A DNA stretch of 64,000 nucleotides from Diaporthe sp. PMI_573 (lineage: Eukaryota > Ascomycota > Sordariomycetes > Diaporthales > Diaporthaceae), in contig JAJTUP010000019.1 of the NCBI GenBank assembly GCA_021399435.1, positions 124,001 to 188,000 on the forward strand. The letters run 5' to 3'. The translations under genes were made by a program, and so were the position numbers. The notes under the pieces were generated by a model. It was not told the DNA's origin. It was given only the letters and a program-made list of their open reading frames with translations, and did not search any database. Shown here in pieces: positions 58,225 to 64,000 of the stretch (positions are counted from its first letter, which is position 1; each line of letters begins with the position of its first letter).

Positions 58225-59378
58225 TGATCGTCGAAGAATGTAAATCACGCACTTCATAGCTGCAAGATGGCGTTTGACGGCCAAAGTCATGGTGCCGACC
58301 TAGAATAATTGGGAGCTAAAGCAGGGAGCTAGCTAGAATCATCGGTGCGGCCCAAGCCGAAAATGTATAAAAGTAGGTACTCGGGAAATAGAATTTAAGG
58401 CTCTCGAAACTCGGATACAAGCAACATGTTCAGTCAAGCTGAGCAGGCAATGGTAGAACCAGGCTGCTGTGGAGGCTCGTACGTCAGGATGGTCAACTGG
58501 TTCAAGCGAGGTACTATCGGATCCCATGAAGTCCATTTTCAGCGGCATCCCAGGGTGACATGCCGACTTTGGTATGCATGCTCCTGAAAAAGGCGATCGC
58601 GAATATTATCAGACTGCTGCTGTGCAAAACCTTGCGCATTTCTCAGGACTCGGTAGCCTTCTTGAAACTTCCTGTAGATGTCCAAAGTTCCCAAATCAAC
58701 CAAATGCTGACAATATAGTTTCTCGCCACTTTCTTAATCTTCAAATTAAAAGTGTGCATATGTGTGCCATACTGTGCCATCAGTAATCACTGTTATAATA
58801 GCAGCGTGTTGAGATAGATTAGGGCTTTTGAGGTACTGTAAGGCAATATTGCGGCTATGCGACACTATGATACTGGACATGTTCACATATTGAAAATTTG
58901 TCAGGCGGCCATATTGAGAAGTACTCAGGCTTACTCACAAGCAGCTCCAAGATAACCTACCTAGACTCTAGCTGATATAAGTTTAAGTCTCATTCTTGAA
59001 AGTTAGCTGTAAAATAAGGAAACACAATAAATTTGTGAGCCTTATTGTCTAGCTTAAAGGCCCTTCCTAAATTAACAATTTGAGATTACTTCAAGTTTTG
59101 GCAAGGCGGAAGGGCAAGAATTCACGGGGTGATTCATGGGACCCTAGGGACCTGCCCCTTGAGGTTAGAGAGTGCCTGAGAGCGAGGATCTTCGGCAATG
59201 GCACGCCTTAATCGGCACCGATCTCGTGCTTATCAAACGGCCCACAGCTCCGTGGCCAAGCTCAACAACGCCAACTCTATCTCCTCCCCTCCCAACGACT
59301 CCTGCAGGTCAGTGAAAAAGCCCAAAAGATATTGGGCATTGGTTGTGAGCTTGGAGGATTCAATCGACGGAAGGAAAT
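58225..59378. other. Intergenic spacer, AT-rich centre
   Basis: No supported gene. 58.7-59.1 kb is AT-rich. An upstream ATG frame (59198-59413) overlaps the amidohydrolase start and is listed separately. Confidence 0.45.
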
Positions 59379-59413
59379 ATGGATGCGGAGAAGAACGGGT
59401 TGCCCCCGTATAG
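59198..59413 (+). promoter_or_regulatory. Possible upstream ORF overlapping the amidohydrolase start
   Basis: ATG 59198 (context GCAATGG) opens a 71-codon frame that runs past the amidohydrolase ATG at 59379 in another frame and stops at 59413. If the transcript begins upstream of 59198, this frame would reduce initiation at 59379. Alternatively a donor-like GTCAGT near 59309 marks an unmodelled 5' intron. Confidence 0.3.
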
Positions 59414-62400
59414 CGCTGTCGCTGGTTCGCCGGCACAGTCGTGGCACCATCAGGGCCGACGGCATGTTCGACGATCTCGAGCAGTCCGCCTGATGGCGCT
59501 GTCGTTCCTGGCCTTCATTGTGTACGCACAATGGAGACAGATTCCGACTTCTTCTCCTCTTGAAAATGACGGCAGTCATGCCGTGTCGGTCAACGGCTTA
59601 TCCGTATCGAAGCTTCAAGCCGACCTTGCTGTCTGCTCGAAGCTACGCGCGAAACCCAGCGACCCGATTGGCCTGGGCCGTGAGCGCAACACCAGATATA
59701 TTGACGGCCACAAGCCGACACTCATCCGGAACGCCACCGTCTGGGTCGGCGAGCCAGTTGAGGGCACATCTGCTGAGGCTGCACGGGCTGGAGAAGGCTG
59801 GGAATGGATCAATGCCGACGTCTTCTTGGAATACGGCCTCATCAAGGAAGTGGGCAAGGATATTGCCATTGCAAGCCTGCCCAAGGATACCATCATCTGG
59901 GATGCAAAGAGACGTCAACTCACTGCCGGTGTCATCGACAGTAAGCAGCTTTTGGATACAATCTTTACCCTTCAAGAAAAAGCATACCCCATCTTTAGCC
60001 CATACACCAGAGACTTTACGGGCTGCAGGTTTTGAAACAGGCTATGGCCACCTTGTGGCTTACTCCTCACCGTATTGATAACTGACTCTGAATGCTGTAG
60101 TGCACAGTCATTCTGGAGTCGACTCCCTGCCGGAACTGAGAGGCAACAGCGATGTCAATGAGATGTCCTCGGATATCACTCCCTACGTCCGCTCCATCGA
60201 CGGCATTCAGCCTACAGACCATCAAATCCAAGTCATCAAATCCGGCGGTGTGACAACCAGCCTAATCCTTCCCGGATCCGGCAATAACATCGGGGGCGAG
60301 GCGTATGTGATCAAGCATGCAGTAGGCAGGCCTGACGGCCGCAAGGAGATCAGCGCCGAGGACATGCTCGCAGATCCAGACAAGAACTGGAGGTACATGA
60401 AGATGGCGTGCGGCGAGAACGCCAAACGTGTCTACGGGAAGGTCGGCGAGAGGGGCCCGGTGAGCCGGCTGGGCGAGTCGTGGGAGTTTCGCCATGCTTT
60501 TGAGCAGGCGGCGAAGGTCAACCGCGAGCAGGATGACTGGTGCAACTCTGCGGACGCCCTAGGCGTGGAGAACATGAGTTCCTACCTTCCACAAGATCTG
60601 CAGTGGGAGTCCCTGGCCGCCGCTTTACGCGGGCAGGTGCATATAAACACCCATTGCTATACTATCCCAGACCTGGAGGCAATGGTGGATCACACGAATG
60701 AGTTCCAGTTCCCCGTGCGAGCTTTCCACCACGCACATCAGACATTCCTCGTGCCTGAGGTGAGGATTCATCGGCTGGGATTTGTTTCGCCTTGACCACT
60801 TTGAGCTGACGCCACGCTAGATTCTGAAGCGGACGTGGGGGGGTCGGCCTCCTGCGTCAGCCATTTTCGCCACAAACATGTATTACAAGGCAGAGGCTTA
60901 CATTGGATCCGAGTATGCTGGAAAGTTCCTGTACGAGGAAGGTCTTACGCCGATTTATGTCAGCGACAACCCGGTGTTGAATGCTCAGCATGTCATTTTC
61001 GAGGCGGCCAAAGGTTACAAATTTGGCCTGCCATACCATGCTGCCTTGGCTGGTGTAACGAGCGAGCCTGCCGATCTGCTCGGCCTCGGCAAAAGGCTCG
61101 GAAAGATCAAGCCGGGCTATGACGCCGACGTGGTTGTCTGGGATAGCGACCCGTTGAGCGTCGGAGCGACTCCTGTCCAGGTCTGGATCGATGGGACCAG
61201 CCAGTGGGAGGACCCGGTCGAGCTGAAGAAGCCCGCCACTGCGCCACTCGTGCCGGACCAGGCCCTCAACAAGACAAATGAGGAGACGGCACAGCTCAAG
61301 GACGTCCTTTTCACCGGTGTATCCAAGGTCCTGCTTCCTGGCCACGACGAGGCCGCCAGCTCTGAAGAAACCTTCAACGTTGCCGTATCCGGGGGAAAGC
61401 TCACCTGCGTCGGAGCTTGCGAGGCAGAGTTGCGCTCCGCCAATACGGCAGGAACCAAAGTAATCCATCTCAAGAACGGCTACCTGACCGACAGCTTCAC
61501 CGCGTTCGGGTCAACAATCGGCCTCAACGAGATCGATGCCGAGGCGAGCACTGACGACGGCGACAACTCAGACGTCTTCAGCCGCGCGGCGGACGGGCTG
61601 GCCCTCGACAACAAGAAGCTCAAGGTCGCGCACGAGTTCGGCGTTACGCGAGCCATCACGGCGCCCAAGTTTGCGGGCGGGTCTAATGTTGCGCGGCAGG
61701 GTGTGAGCGTGGGCTTTGCCACGGGCGCGAAGACCGCCCTGGACGAGGGCGCCGTGTGGGCCGACGACGTCGCGGTACACTGTAAGCATCACTCTTGTCC
61801 TGTTACAGATCCATGTCTTTTATGTTTTGGAATGTTCTAGGATACACTACTTTAGGATCCGTAGCAGGACTAACGTCATAGTTAGATACGACCAGCCTGG
61901 CGGCTAAGAGGGATAAGACGCCGTCGATCTCAAGCGCGGTTGGGGCGTTCCGTCGCAAGTTGCTTGATGCCCTCAAGTCAACTGACGAGATCAAGGACCG
62001 GTACTCGGAGGAGGCGTACCTGAAGAAGGTCGTCGCGGGTGATCTGCCGATCGTCGTCACCGTCCACAGCGCGGACACCATCGCGTCGATCCTCAAGGTG
62101 AAGCAGGTGGTCGAGAAGGAGGGCGGCAAGCTCCGGCTGTCTATCCTCGGCGCCGCCGAGTCCTGGATCCTCGCCGACGAGCTGGCTGCCGCGGGCGTCG
62201 GCGTCGTGCTTGCCCCGGCGGCGAGTTATGCCACCGAATGGGACCAGCGCCGGGCCCTCTCTGGCGCGCCTCTGACTAACGGTACCGTTGACAAGCTGGT
62301 CGAGGCTGGCGTGGTCACCGCCATCGGGCTTGAGGAGGACTGGCTCATCCGGGATCTTGCCCTGTTGGCGGGCCGGGCCTACAGGAACGGCGAAGGGCGG

Positions 62401-62577
62401 TTGAGCGAGAAGGATGCGCTGGGGCTCATCTCGGCGAATGTGTACAAGCTTCTGGGTATTGAGGTGCCGGAGGCGAAGGATGGCCATTTCATTGTGTCTG
62501 AAGGAAGTCCGCTCGAGATAGGATCCAGGGTCAAGGCTGTTGGTGGCGGGCTCGGGAGGGTCTCCCTGTTTGAGTAG
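59379..62577 (+). CDS. Membrane-anchored amidohydrolase with duplicated halves
   Basis: Exons 59379-59940, 60101-60759, 60821-61781 and 61886-62577 join in phase to 957 residues. An N-terminal helix (VRLMALSFLAFIVYAQW, about 37-53) suggests a type II anchor, so the enzyme probably faces the secretory lumen or cell exterior. The first half is an imidazolonepropionase/CE9-like metal-dependent hydrolase: HxH in VIDMHSHSGVD, His in HINTHC, His in AFHHAHQTF, Asp in YVSDNP, and the closing IKPGYDADVVVWDSDPL. The second half (from about 61400) repeats the same order of blocks without the metal ligands (VIHLKNGYLTDS, GVTRAITAPKFAGG, VVTVHSADTIAS, LGLISANVYKLLGIE). Substrate unknown. The last intron is 104 nt ending at GTTAG. 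Confidence 0.85.
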
Positions 62578-63085
62578 TGTGGAGGTTCCTGGGGCGGGAA
62601 AGGGTGTGCGTCTTTGACTACCCGAAGAGACGTCAACTATTAACAGGCCATCTGATTGTACCTTTCCTATAAAGCGTCTGGACTACACCAAGCCAATTAA
62701 AGTCTCCTGGAGCCCAGTAAAATAGTTCACGACATGTACCAATGTATTTGGCAATTATTATCTCATGAGAACCCCAGAAACGTCCTCAGAAGGCAGAACT
62801 GTTTCCATCGACCATTCATTCACTCGATTCTGCACAGTAGGTCCATCGTACCCTGACCAAGCTAGTGCAACCATTTCATTGTACTGTGTGTGCTATTTGG
62901 TGATTATGTTGTTGTGCCTACCTAACGTCCCCGGCCCGGCTTCCGCCCCCCCCCTGCTTCCGCCCCCCCCACATCCGCGTTCACGCGTGTACGCGTCTGC
63001 CCCCACCCTATATAAACTCAACCATATCTTTCCGAGAGAATTTTTTCTAGTCACCAAACTTCTTCCAAGCATCAACCTAGTCATC
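62578..63085. other. Intergenic spacer and 5' flank of the transposon
   Basis: No gene. A C-rich stretch followed by ACGCGTGTACGCGT (62930-63000) and a TATATAAA box (63009-63016) probably belong to the 5' end of the transposon. The terminal inverted repeat cannot be confirmed because the other end lies outside the window. Confidence 0.4.
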
Positions 63086-64000
63086 ATAAAGCCCTATGGG
63101 GAAGCCGAGATCCATAACGCCCTTATTACATGCAGAGATAAAATACCCGTCAAGCAGGCTTACAAGACCTGGCATATCCCCCGTTCCACACTTCGCAATC
63201 GCCTCGCCGGCACGCAAAGCCAGCACGTTTCTCACAAACCTCAGAGGCCTCTTTCTAATAATCAGGAAGATCAATTGGCCCTATTCCTTATTAACCAAAG
63301 CAGCTTGAGCCATGCATTAACTCGCTAGGAAACAAAGGCTCTGACAGCCCAAATGGCCTCGTCGGGGAAGGAGGTTGCTCCTCTCGGAAGGAAATAGCTA
63401 AGGGCCTTCCTCCTTCGTCACCCTATCCTCCAAAGCCGTAAGTACCAGCGTGTTAAGGCTAAACGGCTAAGGGCAGCTACCAAAAAGAACGTTAGGTCAT
63501 GGTTTAACTTCATGCAATTACCTATCGTAAAGGCAATTAAGCCGGCCAACCAATGGAATGCCGACAAGGGCGGGCTAATAGAGGGCAAGTCCGAGAAAAC
63601 GCTCACAATTGGCTATTCGAAAGGAAGCCAGCTTCTTCAGAAGGACTTTAATTTGAGAGTGTGGACCTCCTTCCTTAAGTATATCTCCGCCACAGGCAAG
63701 TTCCTCGTCCCACTCATTATTTTTAAAGAACTCAGCATTCAGCAGCAGTAGTTTCCTATCGCCCTTAAAGATCACAAGGGCTAGCAGTTCACGGCAACGA
63801 AGAAGGGGTAGATAGAGGAACCTATCGCTATCCACTAGCTTTGGAAGGTCTTCCTTCCTCAAACAATACCAGAGGACCCATCAGAATGGCGCCTTCTTGT
63901 AATCAATGGGCACCATACACACACAACGGTCAAGTTTATGTGGGAATACTTCTCAAATAAGGTATATATCGTTTTTTTGCCCGCCCATACTTCGCATATA
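62930..64000 (+). mobile_element. Partial pogo/Fot-type DNA transposon
   Basis: The left boundary is placed approximately at the C-rich stretch preceding the transposase TATA box; the right end is beyond the window. Family assignment rests on the transposase described separately. Mutations are all of the RIP type (G-to-A or C-to-T), so the copy is old and silent. Confidence 0.6.
63086..64000 (+). pseudogene. Pogo/Fot-type (Tc1-mariner) DDE transposase, RIP-damaged and cut by window edge
   Basis: One reading frame carries recognisable transposase blocks from the N-terminal helix-turn-helix (EAEIHNALITCR, YKTWHIPRSTLRNRLAGTQS), through LRAFLLRHP, WFNFMQLPIVKAIKPANQWN, KFLVPLIIFKELSIQQQ and VFLPQTIPEDPSEWRLLV to VYIVFLPAHTSHI, where the window ends. 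The frame is never shifted but contains six TAG codons (63326, 63395, 63749, 63782, 63809, 63836), and the likely start codon reads ATA (63086). In relatives most of the stop positions hold Trp, so TGG became TAG. The catalytic-type GHxSH block reads VINGHH with Asn (63905-63907) where Asp is expected, also a G-to-A change. The element is inactive. Confidence 0.85.

Noticed and set aside
1..64000. CRISPR array, bacterial operon or phage features
   Set aside because: No regular repeat-spacer array; spliced genes throughout indicate a eukaryotic chromosome.

Overview
The window looks like nuclear DNA of a filamentous ascomycete (Pezizomycotina, plausibly Sordariomycetes). Coding exons are GC-rich and interrupted by short GT...AG introns of about 50-240 nt with CTAAC/CTGAC-like branch points. 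Spacers are AT-richer. Several families are typical of filamentous fungi (RTA1, Zn2Cys6 regulator, CVNH lectin, Atg28-like, Vps62-like). A pogo/Fot-type transposase at the right edge carries mutations with the signature of repeat-induced point mutation (RIP). Gene models were built by joining exons by hand across splice sites and checking that reading phase is preserved; starts were moved to real ATG codons where a longer open frame began at GTG or TTG.

Layout. 0-10.5 kb: BNR-repeat protein (-), sugar transporter (+) with a cluster of CreA-type sites upstream, diphthamide synthesis gene dph2 (-), an unrecognised 462-aa protein (+) and a three-exon cyanovirin-N-like lectin (+). 10.5-24 kb: gene-poor, with an RTA1-type membrane protein (+) converging on a Zn2Cys6 regulator (-), a small spliced Cys-rich protein (+), a probable spliced low-coding transcript (+), a 63-aa secreted Cys-rich peptide (+) and a five-exon AA16-like lytic polysaccharide monooxygenase (+). 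24-31 kb: short-chain dehydrogenase (+) converging on a GMC oxidoreductase (-), then an Atg28-like coiled-coil protein (+). 33-35.3 kb: pyruvate kinase (+) with a 13-nt microexon. 38.8-52.8 kb: two DHA1-type MFS transporters (+), a small secreted protein (+), a C2H2-like fungal family protein (+), a Cys-rich protein (+), a YdeI-family protein (-) and a Dal5/ACS-type MFS permease (-). 56-62.6 kb: Vps62-like protein (+) and a 957-aa membrane-anchored amidohydrolase that appears to be a tandem duplication of an active half and an inactive half (+). 62.9-64 kb: the RIP-damaged transposase, running off the window.

How the genes work together: core housekeeping (dph2, pyruvate kinase, Vps62, Atg28-like) is mixed with accessory functions for carbohydrate use, secretion and transport. 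The most suggestive functional group is 22.8-27.3 kb, where an AA16-like LPMO sits beside two redox enzymes (SDR and GMC). No complete secondary-metabolite cluster is visible: there is no PKS, NRPS or terpene synthase. The best candidates for something little described are the amidohydrolase duplication, the hidden Cys-rich gene at 17.8 kb, the spliced transcript at 19-20 kb and the 8-Cys secreted peptide at 21.1 kb.
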